Of a stretch of 64,000 nucleotides of DNA, positions 9,495-19,559 are shown one piece after another. Location: assembly GCF_000143415.4 (NCBI RefSeq), contig NW_003314307.1, forward strand, positions 1,232,252 through 1,296,251. Reading direction: 5' to 3'. Source of the DNA: Selaginella moellendorffii. Lineage: Eukaryota; Streptophyta; Lycopodiopsida; Selaginellales; Selaginellaceae. Numbering within the stretch: position 1 is the stretch's first letter; every line of letters starts with the position of its first letter. The notes beneath the pieces are model-generated. The model had not been told where the DNA came from. It saw only the letters and a program-made list of their open reading frames with translations, and searched no databases. Both the position numbers and the translations under genes were made by a program.

Positions 9495-12185
9495 TCAAGG
9501 ATGATAAGGGGTAGATTTCCGGTGGGAAATAGCATACTTCCTCACCAACTCTTCGATCACCTCATTGAGGAAATGTGTACCCCGATCACTAACCAGCTCC
9601 AATGGGCACCCGAACCGTGTGATAATGTTCTCGTATAGGAACTCAGCCACTCGAGCTCCTGTGTCCTCCTTCAAGGCTTTTGCTTCAGCCCACTTGGTCA
9701 CGTAATCGGTGCACACCAAGATGTAGCGGCAATAAGTATGCCGAGTTGTGGGAAGTGGCCCCATAAAATCGATTCCCCACTTCTCAAATGGAAGAACTGG
9801 AATAATGGGTGTCAACGGCATCAAGTCCCTCCGGGTAGGTCTTCCACTTCTCTGGCATGGATCACAACTTCGCACGTACCTTGCGGTATCTCGGTATATA
9901 GTAGGCCACCAATAGCCTGCTTGAAGCACTAACCTTGCTGTAGCTGCTGCCCCAAAATGCCCAGCATATGGACTATCGTGGCATGAAGCCACAATGGTTT
10001 CCACTTCATGTGGAAGAATGCACCGTCGTAAAACGTTATCACGTCCCACCTTATATAGTTGTCCAGCTATAAGTGTATACGCTCTTGCTTGAAGAACAAG
10101 CCTTTTCCTTTCCGGGCCTCTCAAGTTGTCTGGAAAATCTCCCGAAGAAAGGTAAGTAGCAATGCCAAAGTACCAGTCTGGTATGGCTTCCACTGCAAAG
10201 GCCGCAACTCCGAAGAGAGTAGCATCTCCCAGGTCGTCAGGAATATCTTCCATAGAGGGTTGGGCTCGAACTCTGGAGAGATGGTCAGCCATCACGTGAG
10301 CCTTTCCTGGTCGTAACACCACTTCGAAATCGAACTCTTGAAGGAGAAGTAACCATCTCGAAATCCTCCCAGTTCGGCAAGGCTTAAGTATCAAATACTT
10401 AAGTGCTTGATGATCAACGTAGAAGATGAACTTCTGGCCAAGTAGATAATGGCGGAACTTCTGTACCGCAAAGACCATGCCCAGTCCTTCACGGTCTGTC
10501 GCAGAATAATTCCTCTCAGCCAACGAGAGTTGACGAGAAGTATAGAAAACCGGGTGATCCATTCCACCTTCCGGTTGGCATAAAACCGCACCAATAGCAT
10601 AGGCCGAAGCATCCACGTGAACATGGAATGGTTTATCCCAGTTAGGAGGAACCAATATCGGAGCTTTCACCAAACACTCCTTCAACTCCTCAAAAGCTTG
10701 TTGGCACTTCGAACTCCATCGGAATTCCACTCCCTTCTTCAACAAGTTGGTCAAAGGCAATGCCTTCTCGGAGAATTTGTTGATGAACCTCCGGTGATAT
10801 CCGACATGTCCAAGGAAGGCTTGAATGTCCTTCATGTTCACGGGTGCCTCCAACTCTTGAATCACTCGAATCTTAGCCGGGTCAATGCTCAAACCTTGAG
10901 AAGATACTACTCGGCCGAGCAAAATACCGTGAGTAACTCCGAAGGTGCATTTAAGTGGATTTAGGGAGATGCCATACTTGCGACATTGCTCAAAACAAAG
11001 TCTAAGCTTATTCAAATGAGTGGATACATCACTGAACACGCTAAAGTCATCGAGAAAAATCTCGAGAAAGTCGTGGAGCATTTGCCGAAATGCTGCTGTC
11101 ATCACTCTTTGAAATGTCGCCGGGGCATTGCACAGCCCAAAAGGCATCACCCTGTAAATAAAACAACCCCACTCAGTGATGAAAGTGGTTTTCTCCTGGT
11201 CACCCGGAAAGATGGTAACCTGGTTGTATCCACTGAACCCGTCGAGGAAAGAATAAAGGTCATGGCCTGCTACAGTGTCCAGCACATTATCAGTAAAAGG
11301 AAGTGGAAAAGCATCCTTCACTGTCGCCTCGTTGAGCTTGCGGTAGTCCACACACACTCGGAGCTTCCCGTTCTTCTTTGGCACCACCACAATGGGAGAG
11401 ACCCACTCGCTCCCCTCCACCTCCTCAATGAAGCCGGCAGCTTGAAGTTTGTCGATGTCCTCCTTCACTACCTTTGCATAGCGCGGGTTGAGGCGGTAGG
11501 CTCGCTGGCGACGAGGAATAGCACCGTCAACCAGGCGAATTCGATGTTGAGCGATTTCGGAATCCACGCCTTTCAGCTCGTCGTAGCTCCACGCAAGGAT
11601 GTCGCGGAACTCGAGGAAGAGCTGATGGAAGAGTTCTCTGGCATCTGCTGAAAGCTGAGCTCCCACCTGCAGTTCCCTCCTCTCAGAATTTCCATTGAAC
11701 TCAACGAGAAGGGGAACACAGAGTGGGGAAGTGAGGAAATCAGGTTCAGAAGGAGAGGAGTTCACCTCTATCCCAGCTGGAACCTCTCTGATCTTCAACT
11801 CGGCTTCACGACTGTGGAAAAAACGAGCTGGAAAGTTGTCGAGTTCGGGGTCGTACTCCACCGACTGGAGTCTTGAAACCTCCACAGCGTTGCACTCCAC
11901 AACGAGAGGCACATCCTCCACCAGGTCCTCAACTTTCTGGAGCAACTCCTGACCGAGAAACAGATGTTCCTCGGCTTCCTCCAGCTTGTCCAGTTGCAGC
12001 ACCAGGAACCGGGTGGTGACCAGAAACTCTCCCACGATCAGAGCAACTGTAGGGATGAATCCACGAACCTGGTGGTAAACTCCAGGAAGTATCTCCAACA
12101 GCAGGCCTGGAAAGCCGAACTCCTGCACATCATACTCCTCGGCCACCGCAGCAGTCATGAAGCAGGTCTGCACCTCATGCAAAAC
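9495..12185 (-). CDS. pol: pol: reverse transcriptase, RNase H and integrase catalytic core
   Basis: About 895 codons open in the same frame as gag, after one TAG. The RT region contains VCVDYRKLNEATVKDAFPLP, the first catalytic block, then [26 protein letters not shown] and the active site IFLDDFSVF (FLDD in place of the common YIDD). RNase H starts around FHVHVDASAYAIGAVL and includes YSATDREGLGMVFAVQKFRHYL. Integrase shows the zinc-binding H/C region (CHDSPYAGHFG ... CDPCQRSG) and the core WGIDFMGPLP ... SDRGTHF. It copies element RNA to DNA and inserts it. A TGA in HP|ANGQ ends the frame. Confidence 0.93.
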   Translation of the reverse strand, partial: VLHEVQTCFMTAAVAEEYDVQEFGFPGLLLEILPGVYHQVRGFIPTVALIVGEFLVTTRFLVLQLDKLEEAEEHLFLGQELLQKVEDLVEDVPLVVECNAVEVSRLQSVEYDPELDNFPARFFHSREAELKIREVPAGIEVNSSPSEPDFLTSPLCVPLLVEFNGNSERRELQVGAQLSADARELFHQLFLEFRDILAWSYDELKGVDSEIAQHRIRLVDGAIPRRQRAYRLNPRYAKVVKEDIDKLQAAGFIEEVEGSEWVSPIVVVPKKNGKLRVCVDYRKLNEATVKDAFPLPFTDNVLDTVAGHDLYSFLDGFSGYNQVTIFPGDQEKTTFITEWGCFIYRVMPFGLCNAPATFQRVMTAAFRQMLHDFLEIFLDDFSVFSDVSTHLNKLRLCFEQCRKYGISLNPLKCTFGVTHGILLGRVVSSQGLSIDPAKIRVIQELEAPVNMKDIQAFLGHVGYHRRFINKFSEKALPLTNLLKKGVEFRWSSKCQQAFEELKECLVKAPILVPPNWDKPFHVHVDASAYAIGAVLCQPEGGMDHPVFYTSRQLSLAERNYSATDREGLGMVFAVQKFRHYLLGQKFIFYVDHQALKYLILKPCRTGRISRWLLLLQEFDFEVVLRPGKAHVMADHLSRVRAQPSMEDIPDDLGDATLFGVAAFAVEAIPDWYFGIATYLSSGDFPDNLRGPERKRLVLQARAYTLIAGQLYKVGRDNVLRRCILPHEVETIVASCHDSPYAGHFGAAATARLVLQAGYWWPTIYRDTARYVRSCDPCQRSGRPTRRDLMPLTPIIPVLPFEKWGIDFMGPLPTTRHTYCRYILVCTDYVTKWAEAKALKEDTGARVAEFLYENIITRFGCPLELVSDRGTHFLNEVIEELVRKYAISHRKSTPYHP

Positions 12186-15100
12186 CTAAGCTCGGAGGGT
12201 CCCCACATCCACCAAGCGAACGTCCACCACTTGAGCCGAAGGCAATGTGATCACTCGGAGCATGTAGCAAGGGGGATCAAGCTCTCCTCTTCGAAAAAGG
12301 TACAGCCTGCTCCGCTGTCCGAATTCATCTGTTGTGACCACAGTCTCGTGCAAGTAGTTCATCTCAGCATTAGTAGTCCTCAGCCAGTCTGATCCAAGGA
12401 CAACAGCAATGTCTCCTGGTCGCTTAATCACCAACAGGTTCACGATGAAGCGTTGGTTGCCGAGGAAGAGAAAAACATCCTCCACCTTGCCGTAAATGGG
12501 AAAAACGTCCCCATCAGCACATACGGCCACTTGGTCCTGCTCAGTGATGGTGATCCGCAGCCGAGCTGCTACAGCAAAGTCAATGGTGATGAAGCTCTGC
12601 AGCGCTCCAGGATCCACCAACGTCAAACAATCGAGGCCCTTCACGTACCCCATGGTAAACAGTGAAGCATCCAGCGCAGGATCTCCCCGAACGTTAGGAG
12701 GAAAAGGAAGTATCTCCGCTTGGATCATAAGGAAAGGAACCTGGGAAGAAGCTCCCAGCCGCTGAAGAAGATCTTGACTGCTCACCGTTGAGTGGTGATC
12801 GGGTATGACCAGCTGCAGCTCTTCATCAGCTCCATTCTCAGAAACGTTCTCCTCAGCCACGAGCTGCTGGAGCTCCACACCGGGCATCTCCTCTTCCGAC
12901 ACCTCCTCTTGAAACACATCCTCCTCAGTGGATTCAGATGTAGTATCGGAGTCTCCATCTTCTGGTTCCACAGCTACTGGTTTTTCCCGCTTATATCCCG
13001 GCCTGACATGCACTTGGATTGGAATTCGGAAGTTCCCATCCCCGATGGTCAGCACCCCCGTTCCCCAGTTATGCTCAGCTGATGCTTGAAGCAGCCAGGG
13101 CCGGCCCAGCAACAACGGGTAGTTGAGACCTGCTCCCTCCTTCATTTTGAGGACCACGAAATCAATGAAGAAGTTTACTCCTGCGATCCAGGTTTTCACA
13201 CCCGAAACAAGTCCCACGGGCTGAACTCTCCGTTGATCGGCCATCCGGACAGCAAAATGAACTGGCACAGGCGTGGGAAGCTCAAACCTTCTCCACGTTT
13301 CCAGCGGCATGATGTTTACACCGCTTCCTCCATCGAGCGTGCAACCACGTATGAGTTCCCCCTGAATCTCCACATCCACGCAGGGAGAACTCATATCCGC
13401 TATGACAGGCCAGGCAGAGTTCACCACCGCCTCTTTGTGTGCCTGCATGGCTGTGGAAATAGCCTTCCTCAAACCCGGTGCCAAAGCTAGAAGCTGAGCA
13501 AAACTGATACTCGGCTTCTGATTCTTTAAATCAGCGAGAACGTCGTACGGTGGGGGCTGCAAGTTCGGCACACGCTTGTATCTGCGCCCCTTCTTCCTTG
13601 ATAGCCCGGCCTCGGGATCTCTCACGCCTTCCTCAGCACTTGCCTTGCCACACTCCATCCTTCGCTCACCACTCGCTTGCTGCAGATGCCCTGTTTGTGA
13701 GCCGATGGCACTCTTTAGCGCCGTTCCACCAAGTGCCGTGGCGCTTCCTTCCAGGGGCTTGGCGGATGAACCCGCATCCGCTGCCGCCTTTACCTCCGCG
13801 CCCCTTCGCTGCTCGGCCACCACATCCCTAATTCCAAAATTAGGGTTCCTGAGTAATTCTGAATTCTTCGCGTGTGCTGGCGGCGTTGATTCGAATGCAC
13901 GGTGCAGCGCTGGTTTGTTCTCCATTCCCACTTCCTGCTCCTTGAGGCGCCTCCGGAACCTGCGTACAATCGCCTCTGGATCATCCACGTACTCCCCTGG
14001 AGCACAAGATTGAACGCCTCCTGCATTCTGCTGCTGCTGCACTACTTGTGAGCGTGTGGCCACGTTCAGGCAAGGGCGATCGGCTTCCATCTCCCCAGCT
14101 CCAAGGTGAATTCCTCCCGATTGCTCCATACTTTGTTTTCCCCTTAATTCAAAATTCGATTTTTGAAAATTAGGGCTCCCGCCAATCTGGGCATTCCCTG
14201 TGATGGTTGTAACTCGGCTGCTATCCCCTCGTCGAAGCTGGTGCTGATTCTTTTGCTGCTGCAGCTGCCTGTATTCCTCCTCTGGTTCAACATCAGTGTA
14301 GACATCTGCTGCATATCTTCCCTCAGCTGTTTGTTGTGCGTTGAACACGCTTGGCTGCAGCATTTGCCCAGTGGGATCAATTGCATAAGCTTGGGCATTT
14401 GCTGTGTAGTGCTCATTCCAGCTGATCGGCTGAACGAAAACAGCCTGAGAGTCAACCACGTTCTTGGCCCTGGTTTTCTGAAGCTTGTGAGGGCAGTTTG
14501 CTTGCTCGTGAAGCCCCTGAGTTTGGCAAATGCCACAAATTGGTTGATAACCAATTTGCTTTCGCGGATGCGGGCAATTTGGAGAAATATGGCCCACTTC
14601 TCCACAGTTGTAGCATGTCACAGGACCTCTCCTTGGTGGTGCTCGACCCCTTCCTCCTCCTGTAACCCCCGCAGCATAAACTGGGACCATCTCACCCGTA
14701 TAAACTGGAGCATAAGTAACCGGTGGAGAGTACGGTTGAGGAAGCATGTGGAGTTGTTGCTGCTGAGGCATTCCTCCTGGTGTAGCATGGATGTAAGCTG
14801 CTTGAACCTGATTCCCCGGCTTATAGTGGCAATCTTCTGATCTATGATTCGCTCGCTTGCAATGCTTGCAACGAGGTATAGCATCTTGCGGGCATTCGTT
14901 GGGATAATGCCCGTAACTTCGGCAACGAACACACCAAATGTTGTCCCTGGTCTTCTGCTGTCGTCCGGGGCTTTGGACTCCCTTAATCCAATTGAGCTGG
15001 AGGTCCGACATCTTCTGAGTAAGGGTTTCCACCAAACTTTCTTGTGCTTTCTTCACTTCGGCTTGTACTTCAGCTTTCACATCCGGAACCGGTGATTGTT

Positions 15101-16112
15101 GATAAATGCCATAAGGCATTTGCTGCTGCATCATGGGAGAAGGAACTTGACCAGGTACCGTTGAGTATGCCATCTTTGTATAGTCCATAGTTCCCATTCC
15201 CGCAGGTGCAACTCCTCCGTGGAGTCCACTTGTTGAATACATGGCTGGATTCGTCGTAGCCATGTTGGCCATAGGATTGGCCGATGAACTTCCCGAGCTC
15301 ATCATTTGACGATTCACTCCAAGATGGGCTTGTTCCCAATTCCCAGCAAAAGCTATTGCGGTATTCAAGTCCGCTGGGCTTTGGCACTTCACGTGAATCT
15401 TCAAAGGGAGGGGAAGACCTCCCACAAAGTATCTCACTTGCTCTTCTGCCGTAGGTTGTGGAGTTCTCTTGAGCAAGAGACCTTTGAATCGCAAGGTATA
15501 ACTTTGTAAGCTCTCTCCGGGCAACATTTGGAAATCATAGAGGCTATCCATGATCCATTGATTGAATCCAACAGGTCGAAACGCTGTTAGGAACGCTGCT
15601 CGCAACGCTACCCAATCAGCTCCTGCCGGAATAGTGGTCATCCACTCCGCCGCCACTCCAAGAAGGGTAGCAGGAAATAGCTTCCTCCTTTCCACGGCTC
15701 CAGCTTCATCATTTGCTGTAGTGGTGTTCTCAAATGCCATCACGTGAGCGTCTGGATCTCCAACTCCCGTGAAGGTAGAGTATTTCATCTTTGTTGTCGC
15801 GGTTGCCATTGCTTGTGGTGGTTGTTGTTGTTGTTGCTGACCTTGTCCTTGTGCTTGTGGTGGTGATGGTGGTGGTGTAGGAGGTGATATCACAACCTCC
15901 TCTTGCTCTTCTTCTTCTTCTTCTTGTTCTTCTCTAGATGATCCAACCGGAGATGTCTCTCGGCTTGGTCTTGGGCTTGTCTCCGGAGTGGGTGTAGGGC
16001 CTTGTCTCCTACGATACCTCTCCTCCCGGAATAACCTTTGTGCTTCTCTTCTCTCGGCTTCTTGTTGTCTCTCCTCAAGCAATTTCTGGTACTCGTACTG
16101 CGAACGGCGCAT
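12186..16112 (-). CDS. gag: gag-protease polyprotein of the young gypsy element
   Basis: About 1308 codons from ATG at 16110-16112 (MRRSQYEYQ); longer versions use only non-ATG starts. The N-terminus is Glu/Arg-rich, then Pro/Gln-rich. A retrotransposon gag domain follows (WVALRAAFLTAFRP, LPGESLQSYTLRFKGLL). Next are four Cys/His clusters: CVRCRSYGHYPNEC, CKHCKRANHRSEDC, CYNCGEVGHISPNC and a looser CGICQTQGLHEQANC. Toward the end lie two protease-like motifs, LDGGSGVNIM and VDPGALQSFI. The ORF stops at TAG (12186-12188) and the same frame continues into RT, so a stop-codon readthrough or a single mutation must explain the gag-pol join. Confidence 0.93.
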   Translation of the reverse strand: MRRSQYEYQKLLEERQQEAERREAQRLFREERYRRRQGPTPTPETSPRPSRETSPVGSSREEQEEEEEEQEEVVISPPTPPPSPPQAQGQGQQQQQQPPQAMATATTKMKYSTFTGVGDPDAHVMAFENTTTANDEAGAVERRKLFPATLLGVAAEWMTTIPAGADWVALRAAFLTAFRPVGFNQWIMDSLYDFQMLPGESLQSYTLRFKGLLLKRTPQPTAEEQVRYFVGGLPLPLKIHVKCQSPADLNTAIAFAGNWEQAHLGVNRQMMSSGSSSANPMANMATTNPAMYSTSGLHGGVAPAGMGTMDYTKMAYSTVPGQVPSPMMQQQMPYGIYQQSPVPDVKAEVQAEVKKAQESLVETLTQKMSDLQLNWIKGVQSPGRQQKTRDNIWCVRCRSYGHYPNECPQDAIPRCKHCKRANHRSEDCHYKPGNQVQAAYIHATPGGMPQQQQLHMLPQPYSPPVTYAPVYTGEMVPVYAAGVTGGGRGRAPPRRGPVTCYNCGEVGHISPNCPHPRKQIGYQPICGICQTQGLHEQANCPHKLQKTRAKNVVDSQAVFVQPISWNEHYTANAQAYAIDPTGQMLQPSVFNAQQTAEGRYAADVYTDVEPEEEYRQLQQQKNQHQLRRGDSSRVTTITGNAQIGGSPNFQKSNFELRGKQSMEQSGGIHLGAGEMEADRPCLNVATRSQVVQQQQNAGGVQSCAPGEYVDDPEAIVRRFRRRLKEQEVGMENKPALHRAFESTPPAHAKNSELLRNPNFGIRDVVAEQRRGAEVKAAADAGSSAKPLEGSATALGGTALKSAIGSQTGHLQQASGERRMECGKASAEEGVRDPEAGLSRKKGRRYKRVPNLQPPPYDVLADLKNQKPSISFAQLLALAPGLRKAISTAMQAHKEAVVNSAWPVIADMSSPCVDVEIQGELIRGCTLDGGSGVNIMPLETWRRFELPTPVPVHFAVRMADQRRVQPVGLVSGVKTWIAGVNFFIDFVVLKMKEGAGLNYPLLLGRPWLLQASAEHNWGTGVLTIGDGNFRIPIQVHVRPGYKREKPVAVEPEDGDSDTTSESTEEDVFQEEVSEEEMPGVELQQLVAEENVSENGADEELQLVIPDHHSTVSSQDLLQRLGASSQVPFLMIQAEILPFPPNVRGDPALDASLFTMGYVKGLDCLTLVDPGALQSFITIDFAVAARLRITITEQDQVAVCADGDVFPIYGKVEDVFLFLGNQRFIVNLLVIKRPGDIAVVLGSDWLRTTNAEMNYLHETVVTTDEFGQRSRLYLFRRGELDPPCYMLRVITLPSAQVVDVRLVDVGTLRA

Positions 16113-16216
16113 ACACACCCCTCCTTTAGTGAAGTCGCCGAGCTGTCTTCGGCTACCGAGCTGTCTTCGGATTCTTCACTCCATCGGCAGAGCAGCAATG
16201 TGCATACCTTCCCGGG

Positions 16217-16230
16217 CAGTGCACCAGAAA
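16217..16230 (-). promoter_or_regulatory. Primer binding site of the young element
   Basis: Directly inside the 5' LTR the minus strand reads TTTCTGGTGCACTGCC. The TGGTGCACTGCC part is the likely PBS. It differs from the initiator tRNA-Met site (TGGTATCAGAGC) used by the other elements in this window. The matching tRNA was not identified. Confidence 0.6.
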
Positions 16231-16660
16231 TGAAGCTCGAAAGGAAAAACCCCAAGCCCCAACACTACTAGTCTAGAACCCAAGGATCTTTCCACTTGGA
16301 AAGTAGCACACACTGCTTTGCCAAAAGGTAGGATGGTTTGCATTGAATGGATGTGAGTATATAAACACAAGGAAGGGTTGCGACCCTTGAGTCGAGGATC
16401 AGTGATGTGTCCAAAGGAGGCATCCCTTGGAACCTTGTGTCAACAAAGTAAGGGATGTGACTTATGGATCACTGAGGTGGCGGAGACTCAATGACCCTTG
16501 GTGGAGATTGATGAAGTGTCGAAGGGGTGCCACCTAAGGATGGTCTAAACCCAAGGTTTAGCCCTAACCCAAGGATTAGTACTAACCTTAATCCCAAACT
16601 CACCACTTAGGCTCAACCTTAGCCCAAGCTAAGTATTTAGGCCATTTTTGGGGTGCGACA
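16231..16660 (-). repeat. 5' LTR of the young element (430 bp)
   Basis: Same length as, and apparently identical to, 8425-8854. Transcription would run leftward, with a TATATA box near 16357-16364. It is followed by the CTAAG target duplication at 16661-16665. Confidence 0.95.
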
Positions 16661-16665
16661 CTAAG

Positions 16666-16870
16666 CCCAAGCTCCACGTTGCTCTAGTGGGTGGGGTACC
16701 CTCCTCCTCGCGTTAGGCCACTGATATGCCAAAATTGTGCCAAACTCCATCTGACACCATTTTGCATGTAGGTGCTGGATACGGGGAGCTGGTGCTTGCG
16801 GGATTGTACCGGACCCTTGTTTCATAGCGCAATAGGCTTGGAGTTCGGCTTCAAATTCAGGTGCGCTACA
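16666..16870 (+). mobile_element. Right part of the interrupted older LTR, with tRNA-Met PBS just downstream
   Basis: It continues the alignment with 29170-29385 (shared CCCTCCTCCTCGC, GGCCA, ATGCCAAAATTGTGCCA, CTTGGAGTTCGGCT) and ends GCGCTACA. The next bases read TTTGGTATCAAAGG, close to the initiator tRNA-Met PBS. So this is a 5' LTR of a plus-strand element whose interior starts at about 16871. Confidence 0.75.
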
Positions 16871-17459
16871 TTTGGTATCAAAGGAATTGTCTCAACAATT
16901 TCTATCCAACTTTTGTCAGGTTTTTTTACTCAAGTTGCATACGCAGAGACTCTTCTAGTAGATCCAAAGCAACCTATGTAAGATTAGTGGGATTGCACCA
17001 TTTAGTAAGAACATTGTATGCATGTTTAGTTACTGATAGAGGCATGTATGCAGCTAGTGGGATGGTGAAAAGGAACCGTATTGATGATGTTGAAACCTCT
17101 AGACGGGTGAATCAAAAGGAAGAAACTCTTGCTAGAGATGTTGTAGAAGAGGCTGAAGCTAAGTCAGAAGAGGAAGAGCCAGATGCTGTGGTGCTACAGC
17201 GTACTATAAGGAACCAACTCGCCAAGGTGTCGTAGGCTGAAGGATCCCCGAAAGCATGACCAAAATGACAAAGAGTTCATCGGATGGGACTGAGTCGAAG
17301 ATCGAGTCCAAGACCGACTCTGAGACCGAGTCCAAGGTCGAGTTCGAAGTCGAGTCCAAGATCGGGTCCGAGATCAGGTCCGAGATTGAGTCCGAGACTG
17401 AGTCCAAAGTCGGGTTTGAGATCGAGTCCGAGATCAAGTCCGAGACCGAGTACTAATAC
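16871..17459 (+). pseudogene. Retroelement internal remnant with Glu/Ser/Lys minisatellite
   Basis: Downstream of the PBS there is no intact ORF with a domain. A short open stretch (about 17041-17235) is acidic and charged, with no recognisable motif. From 17283 to 17455 the DNA is a degenerate 6/12-bp repeat of GAGTCCAAG and GAGTCCGAG units. It encodes Glu-Ser-Lys/Glu runs on the plus strand and Ser-Asp runs on the minus strand. The same repeat recurs inverted at 37142-37320. Confidence 0.5.
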
Positions 17460-18247
17460 TACGAGTCAAGGGGTGAAAGCCCAAAGCGTGCGTCTCCCGG
17501 GGGGGGGGGGGCGAGGGCTGCAGGGGGTTCCAAAAGTATAATAGGGATAGTGAGGTCCAAGAACCAGTCTTGAAGGAACTTTCCAGTGGTGCTTCCAAAC
17601 TGACTTGAGGTTGAGACTGGGGTTGAGGGGCCTTGGGTGGGAGTGAGCAAGGACTTGGGTGGTGCCGGAGGGGCCACCCCAGGAAGTGCTCAAAAGCAGC
17701 TCCCACTCCTGAAAAGGAAACCGACTGTAGTGCTTCTGGCTCATGTGGAGTGGTGCCCCATTTGAGTACCATGCAGCTCATTGGTCCTCACCCTTCCTAG
17801 GGGCTTGGGCCTTCCTTCGGGATGGAAGTGGGGGGGTAGCCCATACTGGGTCATTAGGCCACGGTGTTTCGCCCCAGTGTCCCGAAGCAAGTGTTGCACC
17901 CAAGATTTGAAATTTAGAGGGTCCTATGATTAAGTCTTGTGGTACCAAGGTGTGTTAGGAACCTGGAGGTTTGGTGTGCTTGGCTGCTTGTGCCTGCAAG
18001 GAGTGTAGCCGAACCTTAAGTCTAATTTAACCTGGGGAGGGGGATTGGGAGAGATTTGGGAATCCGTGGATGGATAGCTAACGCTCCGTTACTCGTGCAG
18101 TGAGTAGCTGAAACCAAGTAGGCCCAAGTAGGAGTTGATACCATAGGCGGGAATCTTGGCGAGGGAACTTAGCAAAAGCCAAGGCAGTGTTGGACAGGTA
18201 GACGAAGTAAGCTAGCAAATTGGAAAGGAAAAAATTTATGGCTTACA
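17460..18247 (+). repeat. 5' LTR of a second plus-strand gypsy element
   Basis: It ends TTTATGGCTTACA, followed by ATTTGGTATCAGAGCC, a good initiator tRNA-Met PBS at 18251. The 3' part (about 17925-18247) matches 22281-22611. A decayed inverted copy is at about 36363-37130. The left boundary is uncertain; it may lie further left, near TGTCGTAGGC at 17230. Confidence 0.7.
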
Positions 18248-18250
18248 ATT

Positions 18251-18262
18251 TGGTATCAGAGC
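18251..18262 (+). promoter_or_regulatory. Primer binding site, initiator tRNA-Met type
   Basis: TGGTATCAGAGC lies 3 nt inside the LTR end. It is an exact match to the usual plant retroelement site complementary to initiator tRNA-Met. Confidence 0.9.
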
Positions 18263-18289
18263 CTTTTCCTCAGTTCTAGCGAAGGATAG

Positions 18290-19482
18290 AGGCGGATTGT
18301 TGGGAGATGGCAAAGGCAGGGCGGAAGTGAACCAAGGCAAAGACGGAACTTCCTCCAGAGCTGGAGCCTCTGGATGAGGAATCCTTGCATGGGGAGGACT
18401 CCAGTGAGGAGACTTCCAAACAGGAGTTTGGTGGCAAGGTTTGGTCGTCCAAGACTCGATTGGACGTTCTATAAGGACAGTTGGCACAGACCAATGCCTT
18501 GCTGGAGACTCTCATATGCAAGCTAAAGCGTGACAACAAGCGGAAGAAAAAACGAAAAACCGCGGATGTTGGCAGTGCAGAAGGTGCGGACCCTTCGGTA
18601 GGGACTGAGGCAGAACCAAACAAGGTCTAATAGACCAAAGTGGAATCAGTCCCTCAAGTAGTTCCCAAGTACAAACCAAAGCCCCCACTGGTCTTCAAGG
18701 GAGTGAATGACTATAAGGTGGTGGAGGATTGGTTTTACGATATCGAGGACTACTTCCGAGTGTTGCGATTACCAAATTCGGAGAAGGTCCCATGTGCAAA
18801 ACCATACTTGGCAGATAATGCCAAGTCTTGGTGGAGAACGACAGAGACCAACGAAGGACCGGTGGCCACTTGGGACATGATGAAGGCAAGGATCCGCGCA
18901 ACTTACGTTCCTCCGAATGCTACTCTACATCTAAAAGATGAGCTAAGTAGGCTGAAATAGACCGGAACCATTCAGGAGTATGTGAATGGGTTTATAGTAA
19001 AGAGGATACTTGTCACAGACATGGGGGATATGGATGCGTTCCATGCCTTTATATCCGGTTTGCAAACCTGGGCTCGCAATGAGGTGATGTGCTGGAACCT
19101 GACCAACTACAAGGAAGTGTTGGATGCGGCCATCAAGGTGCATTTCAACGATAACCTGCGAAAGGGAAACGCGACGGGGTCGGGGTCCACATTTAGCAAA
19201 GGGGCCAAACCAAGGGGAACGTATAAGAAAGGGAAATTTAAGAAGAGTTTCTCTAAGAATGAGTCCTCGGGGTTCCGGAAAGGCAAATCTAGTGGCCAGC
19301 GAGCGAGTACGTGGGGGAGTCAAGCAAAAAGAGACAAACCCACAGATAAGAAAGTCAAGTCGTTTAGCAACATGGGAAATAACGTATGCTACAACTGCGG
19401 TGAAGTGGGACACTTTTCGAGGGAATGTCCCTACCCGAAGAAGGACAGAGCCAATATGGCCATTAAGTCGGGTGAAGTCTAA
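18290..19482 (+). pseudogene. gag of the second gypsy element (broken)
   Basis: The retrotransposon gag block is clear (VVEDWFYDIEDYFRVLRLP, AKSWWRTTE, MKARIRATYVPP). After a basic tail there is one CCHC knuckle, CYNCGEVGHFSREC, at about 19387-19430. The frame is broken by stops near 18471, 18628, 18631, 18958 and 19480. Each stop sits where a CAA or CAG would be expected. This nucleocapsid precursor would no longer be made intact. Confidence 0.85.
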
Positions 19483-19559
19483 ACTGAAGTATGTGATCCA
19501 ATCCCTAGCTCAAGGTTACTCATTACACGAGCAACTTTCGCAAAGAGTTGTTCGCGACA

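Larger units (their letters stand above)
8425..16660 (-). mobile_element. Complete young Ty3/gypsy LTR retrotransposon (non-chromoviral)
   Basis: An 8236-bp element with 430-bp LTRs at both ends (TG...CA), flanked by the 5-bp duplication CTAAG at 8420-8424 and 16661-16665. Read on the minus strand, the order is 5' LTR, PBS, gag with zinc knuckles, protease, RT, RNase H, integrase, PPT, 3' LTR. This is Ty3/gypsy domain order. The integrase C-terminus ends in a VNGSRLRKYY-type block with no chromodomain, so it is a non-chromovirus. A Selaginella-type (Selgy-like) or Tat-related lineage is possible, but that is inference. The LTRs look identical by eye, which points to recent insertion. Coding is nearly intact, with an in-frame TAG between protease and RT and a TGA within integrase. 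Confidence 0.95.

Noticed and set aside
8425-16660. Many plus-strand ORFs inside the young element
   Set aside because: They are antisense shadows of gag and pol.
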